A stretch of DNA of 64,000 nt from assembly GCA_004144345.1 (NCBI GenBank), contig SEEL01000009.1, positions 1 to 64,000 of the forward strand, read 5' to 3'. A program made the position numbers and the translations under genes. This document shows, one piece after another, positions 16,027 through 24,506 of this stretch; the first letter of the stretch is position 1; the number at the start of each line of letters is the position of its first letter. The DNA is from Hyphomicrobiales bacterium. GTDB taxonomy: Bacteria; Pseudomonadota; Alphaproteobacteria; Rhizobiales; Devosiaceae. The notes below the pieces were generated by a model. The model was given only the letters and a program-made list of their open reading frames with translations. It made no database searches and had not been told where the DNA came from.

Positions 16027-16944
16027 ATGAAACTACACGCGATTGTGACTATTTCGACGTTGGCGCTGACCGTTGCGGCAGTGGGCGCGCAGGATCTCGC
16101 CAAACTGCAGATCGGCGACAACCAGCGCGTCTTTCCCGAAAGCATCACCAGCACGACGGACGGCACGATCTATGCGGGATCGATGCTGACCGGCCTGATC
16201 TTCAAGGGCAAGATGGGCGACGCTGCGGCGATCGCCTGGACGCAGCCGGCGACGGAAGGCCCGACGGGCGTGGCCGGCGTCTATGCCGACGAAAAGACCG
16301 GCCTGCTGTGGGCCTGCTATGTGGATCTGGCGGCGTTTGCCGGCGGCGAATCGCAGCCGTCGATCCTGCGCACCTACAACATTGCCGACGGCTCGCTCGC
16401 GGGCACCTATCCGCTGCCCGAAAAGAGCTTCTGCAACGACATCGCGACGGCTGAAGACGGCACGGCCTATATCGCCGATACGTCGGGCGCCCGCATCATG
16501 CGGCTGAAGCCCGGCGCGACCGAGCTCGACAGCTGGTATGCCGATGCGAGCCTTGGCGGCGTCGATGGCCTCGACTTCGATGACAGCGGCGTCCTCTATG
16601 CCAACAATGTGATGACCGGCACGCTGTTCCGCGTCGGCATCGGGGCGGATGGCGCGCCGACCGGCACGACCAATATCGCGACGTCGGCACCGCTTGCCGG
16701 TCCCGATGGCATGCGCTTTGGCGATGACGGCCGGCTGTATGTGGCCGAGAACGGCGCGGGCCGCGTGTCGGCGCTGACGATCGACGGCGACAAGGCCGAG
16801 GTGACGGTGCTGAAGGACGGCTTCGACATGCCGACGGCAGTGGCGCTGCTAGGCCATGAAGTGCTGGTGGGCGAAGCCCGCTTCTCGCAGATGCAGTCGG
16901 AAAACCCCGGCCAGTTCTACGTCTACGCCGTGCCGCTCCACTAA
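16027..16944 (+). CDS. Secreted SMP-30/gluconolactonase-like beta-propeller protein
   Basis: The start at 16027 lies 9 bases after AGGAGG. The ATG at 16018 touches the ribosome binding site and is less likely. The 305-residue protein has a short signal peptide ending VGAQ and repeated propeller motifs (NDIATAEDGTAYIADTSG, DGLDFDDSGVLYANN, GPDGMRFGDDGRLYVAENG). Asn and Asp in these loops match the metal-binding pattern of SMP-30-like lactonases. It could hydrolyse a lactone made by a dehydrogenase, or bind a metal. It sits head-to-head with dehydrogenase A and tail-to-tail with the module B pentapeptide gene (6-bp gap), so it joins the two modules. Confidence 0.85.
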   Translation: MKLHAIVTISTLALTVAAVGAQDLAKLQIGDNQRVFPESITSTTDGTIYAGSMLTGLIFKGKMGDAAAIAWTQPATEGPTGVAGVYADEKTGLLWACYVDLAAFAGGESQPSILRTYNIADGSLAGTYPLPEKSFCNDIATAEDGTAYIADTSGARIMRLKPGATELDSWYADASLGGVDGLDFDDSGVLYANNVMTGTLFRVGIGADGAPTGTTNIATSAPLAGPDGMRFGDDGRLYVAENGAGRVSALTIDGDKAEVTVLKDGFDMPTAVALLGHEVLVGEARFSQMQSENPGQFYVYAVPLH

Positions 16945-16950
16945 GAGCGT

Positions 16951-17715
16951 TTACTCATGGACGGTGCCATCAGGCATGGTGGCACCGGTCCAGACCGTTC
17001 CGGTCTGCTCGGTATCGGTGAAGCGCGAAAAGTGCAGGCGCGCATTTGAAAAATCGGCATTGGTCAGCGTCGCGCCGTTGAATTCGGAGCGCTCGAGCTT
17101 GGCATGATGCAGGCGCGCGCCGGTCAGGTCGACGTCGTTGGCCCTGATCTGGAACGAGTTGGTGTTGTCGAGAATGGCGCCGCGCATCTTGCTGCGGCGC
17201 AGATCGGCCTCGGCCAGCACGCTACCGGTAAAATCGACGCCATCGAGCGTGGCGCTCGACATGTTGATGCGCTGCAGGGCCGAGTTGCGCCATGTCGCGC
17301 CCGGCAGCTTGGCGCCCTGGAAATGCGCGGTCTGGGCGCGGGTATCGTCGAGATTGGCAGCGGCGAAATTGGCGCCGCCGGCCTGCGCCTCATAGAGCAG
17401 CGCGCCCTTGAGGTTGGCGCCGCTCAGATCGGCAAAGCGCAGATCGGCGAGATTGAGATTGGCGCGTTCGAGATTGGCACCGGCCAGGTTGGCCTTGCTG
17501 AGATTGGAACGATGGAACACGGCGCGCGTCAGATTGGCCCCGGCTAGATTGGCGCCGCTCAGATCGCGGTCCTTCATGCGCACGCCCACCAGATCGCAGC
17601 CCGGGCAATCCTTCGAGGTGCCGGCGATGAAGGCGTCGCGATCCCCAATCTCCTGGGCCGCACCCGATCCCGCAGCGAGCAGCACGAGTGCAAACGCGAC
17701 GGCGAGCTTGTTCAT
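16951..17715 (-). CDS. Secreted pentapeptide-repeat protein of quinoprotein module B
   Basis: A 254-residue protein with a signal peptide (about 1-20, ending GAAQ). Then comes CPGCDL and about 35 pentapeptide repeats (A-N-L-x-x, A-D-L-x-x), ending TGATMPDGT. Start, CxxCDL entry and MPDGT end match the C-terminal half of the fusion protein at 12489-13934. Its ATG overlaps the stop of the upstream gene by four bases, so the two are translated together. The right-handed solenoid usually makes protein contacts. No enzymatic residues are evident. It is the last gene of the module B operon. Confidence 0.92.
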   Translation of the reverse strand: MNKLAVAFALVLLAAGSGAAQEIGDRDAFIAGTSKDCPGCDLVGVRMKDRDLSGANLAGANLTRAVFHRSNLSKANLAGANLERANLNLADLRFADLSGANLKGALLYEAQAGGANFAAANLDDTRAQTAHFQGAKLPGATWRNSALQRINMSSATLDGVDFTGSVLAEADLRRSKMRGAILDNTNSFQIRANDVDLTGARLHHAKLERSEFNGATLTNADFSNARLHFSRFTDTEQTGTVWTGATMPDGTVHE

Positions 17716-18473
17716 CGATCAACTCCGGTATTCGCGGCGACAGAGAATTTGGGGTCGAGCAGCAGGAAGCGCGTGCCGGCGACAAAGCGGTCGCCGCGGA
17801 CTTCGCCGCTGAACGGGTCGATCATCTTCTGGCCGGCGCGACGCAGCAGACGGGTCTCCATGTGGAGCTTGACGCCATCCTTGGTCAGGCCAACGCAGTT
17901 CTGCTTGATCAGGCGCTGGGCGACGGGCGTTTCGCCCTCGCGCACCGGCAGGTCGACGCAGTCCCAGGGGTCGGGGGCATACATCTGATAGATGTAGTCG
18001 GCCACCTGATAGGCCGTGAAGCGGCCGCGCAAAGTGGTTCGATCATCGGTCACCGCCCGCACGCCGCGCAGTATCCCGCCGTCGTCGAAGAGCGCCGAGG
18101 CGATGATCTCGTGATTGCCGGCGGTGGTGCCGTGATAGCGGTTGGCGACGACCTGCAGATTGTGCGCGAGCGCCCAGTATTCCGCCTCGTCATCGTAGCG
18201 GAAGGTGATCTCGTGGAGGCCTGTCTCGGCCTCCACGGGGCACTGGGCGAAATCGCCGAAGCCCTTCATCGCCAGCGAGGGCGGGCCACCATTGGTGCCG
18301 CAGGCATATTGCTGAAACTCCACCGGTTGCTGGTCAAACGGCAGGCCGATGACCAGTTCGGAAAAGGTGGAGCGCGCCTTTGGTTCGGGGATCTCCTGGG
18401 CGGCCGCGTTGCCCAGCGCGAGCAGGGCAACGAGACCAGTCAGGCCCAGGCGTTGCAGCAGCTTATTCAGCAT
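17712..18473 (-). CDS. Secreted protein of unknown function, split counterpart of the fusion protein N-terminal domain
   Basis: The ATG at 18473 lies inside the end of the cytochrome gene (11-base overlap) and gives MLNKLL plus a signal peptide ending GNAAAQ. The 253-residue protein shares [17 protein letters not shown] and [12 protein letters not shown] with residues 50-100 of the fusion protein. Conserved cysteines recur in CVDLP and NCVGL. I recognise no known domain. Strict neighbourhood with a pentapeptide protein in both modules, once fused and once split, implies that the two domains interact in the periplasm. That is inference from gene fusion logic. Confidence 0.87.
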   Translation of the reverse strand: MLNKLLQRLGLTGLVALLALGNAAAQEIPEPKARSTFSELVIGLPFDQQPVEFQQYACGTNGGPPSLAMKGFGDFAQCPVEAETGLHEITFRYDDEAEYWALAHNLQVVANRYHGTTAGNHEIIASALFDDGGILRGVRAVTDDRTTLRGRFTAYQVADYIYQMYAPDPWDCVDLPVREGETPVAQRLIKQNCVGLTKDGVKLHMETRLLRRAGQKMIDPFSGEVRGDRFVAGTRFLLLDPKFSVAANTGVDR

Positions 18474-19020
18474 ACATATTGCAGACGGGCTTCTTGCCGT
18501 AATAGCGCTGGCACTCTTCGAGGCTCGGGCGCTCCGGCTTGCCATAGAGGTCCTGGATGATGAAGGCGACGATATCGTCGGCCTGCGAATCCGTCATCGG
18601 CTTGCCCTTGGGCGGGGCGGTATTGCCGAGATCGGCAAAGACCATGCCGTAGCAGCGATCGTCGACATAGGCGCGCTCATCATGGAACGCCATGAAGGTG
18701 CTCGGACGGCCGCACATGATAATTTCCTTGAGGATGTCCGCGTCGTATTCGAGGACACGCAGATTAGGACCCTTGGGGTTCTCGCCAATCTTTTCGCCAT
18801 TGCCGGACCAGCCGTGGCAGCCGGCACAATCGGAGCCGCGCCAGACCTTGAAGCCACGTTCGGCGGCCGCGGGATCGACAGCGGCGACTTCAACGACGGC
18901 CGGGGCTTCGCTGGACGAGGCTGTGTCCTGCGCAAAGGCGGGCGTGAAGACCGAAAGGCTGACGAGACCGGCAAGGACAAGTCCGAGACCGAGGCGGCGG
19001 GCGTGGGGGGCAAGGGACAT
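18463..19020 (-). CDS. Secreted c-type cytochrome of quinoprotein module B
   Basis: A 185-residue protein with a signal peptide (about 1-30, ending PAFAQ). The single haem motif C-A-G-C-H is at about residues 65-69. Possible Met ligands lie in FMAFHDE and elsewhere, and further cysteines match those of the module A cytochrome. It lies between the dehydrogenase B gene and the two accessory genes on one strand, so the order is dehydrogenase, cytochrome, unknown domain, pentapeptide. It probably takes electrons from dehydrogenase B toward the terminal oxidase. Confidence 0.92.
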   Translation of the reverse strand: MSLAPHARRLGLGLVLAGLVSLSVFTPAFAQDTASSSEAPAVVEVAAVDPAAAERGFKVWRGSDCAGCHGWSGNGEKIGENPKGPNLRVLEYDADILKEIIMCGRPSTFMAFHDERAYVDDRCYGMVFADLGNTAPPKGKPMTDSQADDIVAFIIQDLYGKPERPSLEECQRYYGKKPVCNMYAE

Positions 19021-19052
19021 AGTGGGTCGGTATCCGTAATTGAAAGTTTGAA

Positions 19053-19080
19053 GGGCATGGCCGCTGACGCGACCATGCCC
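19053..19080 (-). other. Intercistronic hairpin after dehydrogenase B
   Basis: GGGCATGG (19053-19060) pairs with CCATGCCC (19073-19080) in the gap between the dehydrogenase B stop and the cytochrome start. The position mirrors the hairpin at 13955-13981 behind dehydrogenase A, although the sequences differ. Confidence 0.55.
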
Positions 19081-19087
19081 GATTTGC

Positions 19088-20803
19088 TTAGAGCGTGAAG
19101 ACGTAGAGAGTCGAGGACTTCTGCATGTTCACGTAGGTGTCAGCCTTGGGGTCGGTACCCATGGCGGCGTATTTGTGGAAGTCGAGCGGGATGCCGCCCG
19201 GGCCCACCATGATGGCGATGTACTGCTTGCCATCGACGGTGAAGGTGATCGGCGGCGCGTCGATCGTGGTGCCGAGGTTGATGTTCCACAGGCGCTCGAG
19301 CGTGGTGTCGTCGACGGCGAAGAAGTCGCCGTTGGTCGAACCACCGAACACGATACGGCCGGCGGTGGCGATGGTGCCGCCGCGACCCGTGCTGGTGAGG
19401 TCGAGCTTCTTGGCAACGGTGCCGGTCGCCACGTCGATGGCGGTCAGCGAACCGGTCAGCACTTCACCTTCCGGACGGGTGGCGAAGGAGCAACCCTCGA
19501 TGCCCAGGCCGTAGTTCAGCTTGGTGATCGGGCTGTAGGACGTCGGGTACATGTTCACGCCGCCCTCGATATACGGGCAGTAGGACTGATCCGGCGCATC
19601 CGGCCCGAACAGGCTGGCGTTGAGGCGCGTCTCGGGGATGTAGGTCTGCACATCCTTGGTGGCATCGTACTCAACCGGCATGCCGGTCTTGGGGTCGATA
19701 CCGGCGGTCCAGGTGACCTTGTCCGAGTACTGCGAACCGTTGATGTAGGCACCCGTGCCGGCGTCGAGGTTGTAGAAGAAACCGTTGCGGGCGAAGTGGC
19801 CCACGACCTTGGTTTCCTTGCCACGGACTTCGGTGGTGTAGAGCTGCATCGTGCCGGTTTCGTCGAAGTCCCAGGCATCGTTCGGCGTGTACTGGAAGTG
19901 CCAGTTGATCTTGCCGGTGGCGGCGTCAACCGCGACGGTGGAGTTCGAGTAGAGGTTGTCGCCGGGGCGCTTCTGCGGCTCGAAATCCGGGTACGGGTTA
20001 CCGATACCGTAGACGAGTTCGTTGCGTTCGACGTCGTACGAGCCGGTCACCCAGGTAGCAGCGCCACCGACCTTCCAGGCCTCGTCCTTCCAGCTCTCGT
20101 GACCCGGTTCGCCCGGACCCGGGACGGTCCAGAACGTCCAGATCAGATCGCCAGTCTCGGGATCGCGGGCTTCGAGGCGGCCGCGCATCGGGCCGTCGCC
20201 ACCGCCAGGTCCGACGATGATCATGCCGTCGATGGCGAGCGGCGCCATCGAGAAGTACTCGACCGGGTTCTGCTGGGTTTCGATCTCGAACTTGACCTCG
20301 CCCGTCACCTTGTCGGTGCGGATGAAGCGGCCATCGGGGCTCATCGAGTAGATGGAATCGCCATAGAGCGCGACGCCGCGGTTGTTGAGCAGGCCCGTTG
20401 CCAGTTCAGGATCGGTCTTGGGATCCATGATCCAGTCGATGTAACCGCGGTCGCCCTGGGTCATATCGATGCGGTAGACACGGCCCCAGCCGTCGGTGGT
20501 GAACATGATGCCGTCTTCGACGAGCGGGGTGCCCTGAAGGGCGCTCGAGGCGAAGGACGAACCCTGCGAGGGGGGCGCCATCGGCACGGCAAAGGCGAGC
20601 TTGAGGCCCTTGACGGTGTCCTTGTTGATCTCATCCAACGTCGAATAACGGTTGGAATCGTAGGTCATGTTGTTGCTGAGCCAGTTGCCCGGCTCGGGAT
20701 TGACCAGTCGTTCGAAGGTAACGTCGGCGGCGGATGCCGACAGCGCGGTGCCAAGCAAAAGCGCACCGGCGATCGCGATGCGCGATCGGTTCAGGAAAGA
20801 CAT
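19088..20803 (-). CDS. PQQ-dependent dehydrogenase B (methanol/ethanol dehydrogenase family)
   Basis: The start at 20803 follows GAGGAGATATAT and gives 571 residues with a signal peptide ending SASA. It carries the family segments WVTGSYDVERNELVYGIGNP and RPGDNLYSNSTVAVD. Asp312 in WDFD is the likely catalytic base, and Asp314 is the extra acidic residue linked to lanthanide binding. At the place of the usual Cys-Cys before NRG it reads ATGLLNNRG, so the vicinal disulfide is missing here too. It heads the module B operon (cytochrome, unknown domain, pentapeptide). Sequence similarity to dehydrogenase A is moderate, so the two probably differ in substrate. Confidence 0.92.
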   Translation of the reverse strand: MSFLNRSRIAIAGALLLGTALSASAADVTFERLVNPEPGNWLSNNMTYDSNRYSTLDEINKDTVKGLKLAFAVPMAPPSQGSSFASSALQGTPLVEDGIMFTTDGWGRVYRIDMTQGDRGYIDWIMDPKTDPELATGLLNNRGVALYGDSIYSMSPDGRFIRTDKVTGEVKFEIETQQNPVEYFSMAPLAIDGMIIVGPGGGDGPMRGRLEARDPETGDLIWTFWTVPGPGEPGHESWKDEAWKVGGAATWVTGSYDVERNELVYGIGNPYPDFEPQKRPGDNLYSNSTVAVDAATGKINWHFQYTPNDAWDFDETGTMQLYTTEVRGKETKVVGHFARNGFFYNLDAGTGAYINGSQYSDKVTWTAGIDPKTGMPVEYDATKDVQTYIPETRLNASLFGPDAPDQSYCPYIEGGVNMYPTSYSPITKLNYGLGIEGCSFATRPEGEVLTGSLTAIDVATGTVAKKLDLTSTGRGGTIATAGRIVFGGSTNGDFFAVDDTTLERLWNINLGTTIDAPPITFTVDGKQYIAIMVGPGGIPLDFHKYAAMGTDPKADTYVNMQKSSTLYVFTL

Positions 20804-20965
20804 ATATATCTCCTCATGCCTCACATGGCGCCCGGTTCCGGGCGCAGAAGATCCGTCAGTTGCCCCAGCGGACTCTCCGCGTCACTTGACCGCATCTGCG
20901 ACGCGTTGTCGCGAATGAGGCATATAAGTTTTCGAAATGAGCGACGAAGGTCGTACGCAGCTGCC

Positions 20966-21778
20966 TCAGGCCCGGCGTACGTTCCGGATGGCGCCGGCCT
21001 GCGGATTGTAGCCGTGCGCGGCGAGCAAAAAGGCCAGCAAGGCACAGCCGGCGACCACGCCGAGGGAGAGCCAATTCAGCTGGCCGTAGGCGGCGAAGCG
21101 GATGAGCTCGATGGCGTGGGTGAAAGGGTTGGCCTGCGAGATGTAGTAGATCGGATAGGCGCCGGCCTCGCGCAGCTTCCACAGCGGATAGAGCGCGGAG
21201 GAGAGGAAGAACATCGGGAAGACGACGAAGTTCATCATGCCGGCGAAGTTCTCGATCTGGGGCGTGTAGACCGAGACGAGCAGGCCGATGGAGCCGAGCA
21301 GCAGCCCGGCCATGATGACGGCCGGGATAATGGTCAGCCAGCTCCAGGCGGGCATGGAGATGCCGAACAGGGCAGCGAGGATGAGGAACGCATAGACCTG
21401 CAGCAGCGACAGCATGGTCGCCGCGACGATCTTGGCAAAGAGCAGGAAACTGCGCGGCAGCGGGCTGACGAGCATGACGCGCATGACACCCGCCTCGCGG
21501 TCGTAGACCATAGAGAGCGCCGACTGCATGCACTGGAAGAGGATGACGATCCCGATGAGGCCCGGGATGATGTATTCCTGGTAGGGCGTGTAGGTCCGGT
21601 AGGGCGGGATGATCGAGAGGCCCAACAGGTCGTGGAGGCCCGTCGCGAAGACGAGCAGCCACAGCGACGGACGGATCAGCGCCGACAGCAGCCGCTCCGT
21701 CTGACGCAGGAATTTCAGGACTTCACGGCGCGTTATGGCGAGCAGGCCCAGCCACAGCGCGCCGATCGTTACTTGCAT
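20966..21778 (-). CDS. ABC-2 type permease of the PQQ-associated (PedA1A2BC/Lut-like) ABC system
   Basis: A 270-residue membrane protein with about six transmembrane segments and the ABC-2 pattern (YDREAGVMRVMLVSPLPRSFLL, then FPMFFLSSALYPLW and ANPFTHAIELIR). It is the fourth gene of a minus-strand operon with cupredoxin-like, beta-propeller and binding-protein genes, each overlapping the next by a few bases. Its ATPase partner is most likely the product of 26988-27746, encoded in the divergent operon. Systems of this type are required for lanthanide-dependent growth in Pseudomonas and Methylobacterium. Assigning that role here is inference. Confidence 0.88.
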   Translation of the reverse strand: MQVTIGALWLGLLAITRREVLKFLRQTERLLSALIRPSLWLLVFATGLHDLLGLSIIPPYRTYTPYQEYIIPGLIGIVILFQCMQSALSMVYDREAGVMRVMLVSPLPRSFLLFAKIVAATMLSLLQVYAFLILAALFGISMPAWSWLTIIPAVIMAGLLLGSIGLLVSVYTPQIENFAGMMNFVVFPMFFLSSALYPLWKLREAGAYPIYYISQANPFTHAIELIRFAAYGQLNWLSLGVVAGCALLAFLLAAHGYNPQAGAIRNVRRA

Positions 21779-22953
21779 AGATGCTCCGGCTCATCGGTTC
21801 CGAGACTATCGAGTGTGTTCACCTGATGCTCGAAGCCGTCAAGCGGGGCCGCCGCGATGACTGCGTCTTCCGTGGAAAGCGTGATGGGCATTCGCATCTG
21901 GCCGTCCCAAGGGCGGAAGTTCAGTTGGTAGCCCTTGGAGCCATCGACGTTGAAGCGCGGACCGCGCAGCCAGGCGTCGATTTCGTCGGGCTCGGTCTTC
22001 CGCGACTTGCCATAGGCGGTCATCACGGACTTCGCGGCGACCCAGGTCGACCAGTCGGCGCCGTTCATGTGCAGATCGCCGGTGAGCTTCTGGAAGCGGG
22101 AGCTGACCTGCGCGGCGCCATCACGCTCCCAGGTCCACTGCCATTCGGCGGCGTCGAGGCCGGTGGAACCGATGACGGGACGCGGCAACTGCGTGGCGTA
22201 AGGCAGATAGCGGGCGTAATCGCCCTGCGTGTCGGCGATATAGATGACGTCGTAGTCGACGCCGCCGGTGACCAGCAGGGTATTGTTCTCTTCCATGCTC
22301 TCGGAATCGGTCGAGAGCGTCACCTGCCGCGTGTCCGCAATGCTGAGGCGCATGCGTTCGGCGGAGGCGACGAAGGTATCGGCCAGCACCTTGTCGCGCG
22401 GCGCCTGTCCATAAAGGACAAGCACGCGGGTCCAGTTGCGCACGCGCAGGAGCTGGACGAAGGAATCGGCGAGCTGCCGGTCCGACGCAGCGGTGTGGAG
22501 GAGATTGGGATAGCAGCGCTCGCGCAGGAAATCCTCGGACGCGGTGGCGTTGATCAGGGTAACCTTGAGGTCCCTGGTCTGCGCGGCGACCTGGTCGAGA
22601 ATATCGGCTTCGAGATCGGTGATGATGAAGCGTTCGCCGGCGCCGACCATGTCGTTGACCTTGGCGACGAGGCCCGCAACGTCGGTGGCCTGCTGCGCAT
22701 CCAAAGTGGCCTTGAAGCCACCAGCTTCGCCGAGGATGGCGAGATCTTCCAGCCCGAGGACCGCGCCCGGTTCGGGGCGGCGCAGCGGATCAAGGACGAT
22801 GCCGAGATACTGGCGGGTGTCGTAACGGGCATCGTTTTCGAGGCTGAGATAGCCGATCTTGACGTCGCGCGGCGCAGCGGCGTCCTGCGCGACAGCGGCG
22901 AGCGGGAGCAGCGCGAACGCTGCCCCCATAAGCCAGGGCGAAAGCCTAGGCAT
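21769..22953 (-). CDS. Periplasmic binding-protein-like component of the PQQ-associated ABC system
   Basis: A 394-residue protein with a signal peptide (about 1-22, ending AVAQ). The fold is that of branched-chain-amino-acid-type periplasmic binding proteins, and I recognise it as the substrate-binding protein of the PQQ-dependent alcohol dehydrogenase ABC system. Motifs include KIGYLSLENDARYDTRQY near the N-terminus and NFRPWDGQMRMPI near the C-terminus. It overlaps the beta-propeller gene upstream by 8 bases and the permease gene downstream by 10. Homologues are PedA1 in Pseudomonas and LutA in Methylobacterium. The cargo (lanthanide complex, PQQ or another molecule) is unproven. Confidence 0.88.
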   Translation of the reverse strand: MPRLSPWLMGAAFALLPLAAVAQDAAAPRDVKIGYLSLENDARYDTRQYLGIVLDPLRRPEPGAVLGLEDLAILGEAGGFKATLDAQQATDVAGLVAKVNDMVGAGERFIITDLEADILDQVAAQTRDLKVTLINATASEDFLRERCYPNLLHTAASDRQLADSFVQLLRVRNWTRVLVLYGQAPRDKVLADTFVASAERMRLSIADTRQVTLSTDSESMEENNTLLVTGGVDYDVIYIADTQGDYARYLPYATQLPRPVIGSTGLDAAEWQWTWERDGAAQVSSRFQKLTGDLHMNGADWSTWVAAKSVMTAYGKSRKTEPDEIDAWLRGPRFNVDGSKGYQLNFRPWDGQMRMPITLSTEDAVIAAAPLDGFEHQVNTLDSLGTDEPEHLCK

Positions 22954-23935
22954 GAATCATCACCGTGTGCGGCACGCGGCCGACGGGGATGGTCTGGACC
23001 GGCTCCAGCGTGGCCATGTCGACGACGGTGATGTCGTCGGAAAGGCCGTTCGAGACGATGGCAACCGATTCATCGGGCGACAAATCCACCGACCAGGCGC
23101 GCTTGCCCACGAGGATGTACTTGATGATCTCGTGGGTGGTGCCGTCGATGACGGCGACATGGTTGGCGCGGCCAAGGCTGAGCAGGATCTTGCTGCCATC
23201 CTTGGTGACGGCCATGCCGACCGGTGTCACGTCCTCGGGCTTGAAACCCGGCGGAACGAAGAACAGCGAGTCGCCAACGATCTCGTTAGTGGCGCGATCG
23301 ATGATGAAGATCTCGCTCGACAGCTCGCACGACACCCAGACCTGCTTGCCGTCCGGCGTGAAGATGAAGCGGCGCGGGCGCGTACCGACCATGATGTTCT
23401 TGATCACGGCACCGGAAGCGACATCGACCACGTGCACCATGTCGGCGACTTCCGACGTGACGTAGACCGTCTTGCCGTCTTCGCTGACGATGACGCCCTC
23501 GGGCTCGGCGCCGGTGGGCACCTGAACCATCGAGACGCGGCTTTCGAGATCGATCAGTTCGAGCTGCGAATATTCCTCGTTCGACACCCAGACACCCTTG
23601 TAGTCGGGCGTGAAGGCGAAGACCTCGGGGCTCGGGCCGGTCGGCACAGTGTCGACCACTTCGAGCGTCGCAACGTCGATGATGTCGATGGCATCATCGT
23701 CACCACACGCAACGTAAAGCTGCGTACGGTCCTGGTTGAAGTGCATGTCGCGCGGGCGCTTGGAGGTCGGGATACGCTTGACCTCGACATAGGATTTGTC
23801 GAGCACAACGACCTCGTTGCCCTTTTCGAGCGACACGAAGATGTTGCCCGTTCCGGCCGCGAAGGCGGGGCGGGCGACGAGAGCTGCGGCGCTAAGCGCG
23901 GCAGCTCCCTGCAAAATAGCGCGACGCGTGGTCAT
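22946..23935 (-). CDS. PQQ-associated YVTN-type beta-propeller protein with Tat signal
   Basis: A 329-residue protein starting MTTRRAILQG, a likely twin-arginine signal, followed by a hydrophobic stretch ending AFAA. The mature part is a seven-bladed propeller of 40-residue YVTN repeats (for example DRTQLYVACGDDDAIDIIDVATLEVVDTVP with its family spacing). This is the beta-propeller protein typical of PQQ-dependent catabolism clusters, related to PedA2 and the Lut propeller, for which metal binding has been reported. It sits between cupredoxin-like and binding-protein genes with overlapping ends. Export by Tat suggests folding or metal loading in the cytoplasm. Confidence 0.9.
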   Translation of the reverse strand: MTTRRAILQGAAALSAAALVARPAFAAGTGNIFVSLEKGNEVVVLDKSYVEVKRIPTSKRPRDMHFNQDRTQLYVACGDDDAIDIIDVATLEVVDTVPTGPSPEVFAFTPDYKGVWVSNEEYSQLELIDLESRVSMVQVPTGAEPEGVIVSEDGKTVYVTSEVADMVHVVDVASGAVIKNIMVGTRPRRFIFTPDGKQVWVSCELSSEIFIIDRATNEIVGDSLFFVPPGFKPEDVTPVGMAVTKDGSKILLSLGRANHVAVIDGTTHEIIKYILVGKRAWSVDLSPDESVAIVSNGLSDDITVVDMATLEPVQTIPVGRVPHTVMIHA

Positions 23936-24354
23936 TTGACGATGAACTTGCCGGCGAGGCCGCGGTTCTCATAGCCCGGGACGTAGATGTCATATTCACC
24001 CGGACGGATCGGCACGAAGCTGATCCGGAACGTGCCTTCGTCGTCGAATTCGATGGAGTACAGGCCATAGGCCTTGGTCTCGAGATCGTTGACGACGATC
24101 TGGTTGAGCCAGGAATTGCGGAACAGTTCGGGGGCGACCACCGAGATTTCCTCATTGCCGTCGCTGGAGACGCTGAGGATGTAGTACTTGCCCGTCTCGA
24201 GTTCCCACTCGGTCTGCGAGAACTTCAGATCAACCGTGTCGATGTTCAGTTCAAGCTCAGTGCCCTGCGACGCGAGGTTGCCCGCGGCCAGAGCCGGCTG
24301 GACGGCCAACAGGGCCAGAGCCGCACCCGCGGCCAATGCCAAATTCTTCATCAT
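23932..24354 (-). CDS. Secreted cupredoxin-like protein without copper ligands
   Basis: A 140-residue precursor with a signal peptide (about 1-23, ending ALAA) and a cupredoxin-type beta sandwich. The C-terminal YDIYVPGYENRGLAGKFIVK looks like the copper-site loop C-x-V-P-G-H-x4-G-M-x-G-K-F-x-V. However, the Cys, His and Met positions are Tyr, Tyr and Leu, and the mature protein has no cysteine or histidine. Blue-copper electron transfer is therefore unlikely. The fold may bind another metal through its many acidic residues or serve in protein contacts. It is the first gene of the minus-strand ABC operon. Confidence 0.8.
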   Translation of the reverse strand: MMKNLALAAGAALALLAVQPALAAGNLASQGTELELNIDTVDLKFSQTEWELETGKYYILSVSSDGNEEISVVAPELFRNSWLNQIVVNDLETKAYGLYSIEFDDEGTFRISFVPIRPGEYDIYVPGYENRGLAGKFIVK

Positions 24355-24506
24355 GACGTCGTCGATTCCCTTATTTTTAATGAGAAATTCCGGTTCATGG
24401 TGGGCCGGGCGACCGGGCGGTTCAACGGCCGGTCCGCAATAGTCTATATTGATATGGGCAATGTGTCGCAGTGCTAGCTCAAGGTCAAATTCACTGGAGG
24501 ATGCTC
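24355..24506. promoter_or_regulatory. Divergent promoter region of the two ABC operons
   Basis: This 152-bp gap separates the cupredoxin-like gene (minus) from the binding-protein gene (plus) and is the only place for promoters of both operons. It is AT-richer than its surroundings (TTATTTTTAATGAG near 24371). I see no copy of the TGACCC repeat here, so control by the LuxR-type gene at 10613 is not suggested. Confidence 0.5.

Noticed and set aside
23932-24354. Functional blue-copper electron carrier
   Set aside because: The Cys, His and Met ligands are all absent, so copper electron transfer is not supported despite the cupredoxin-like fold.
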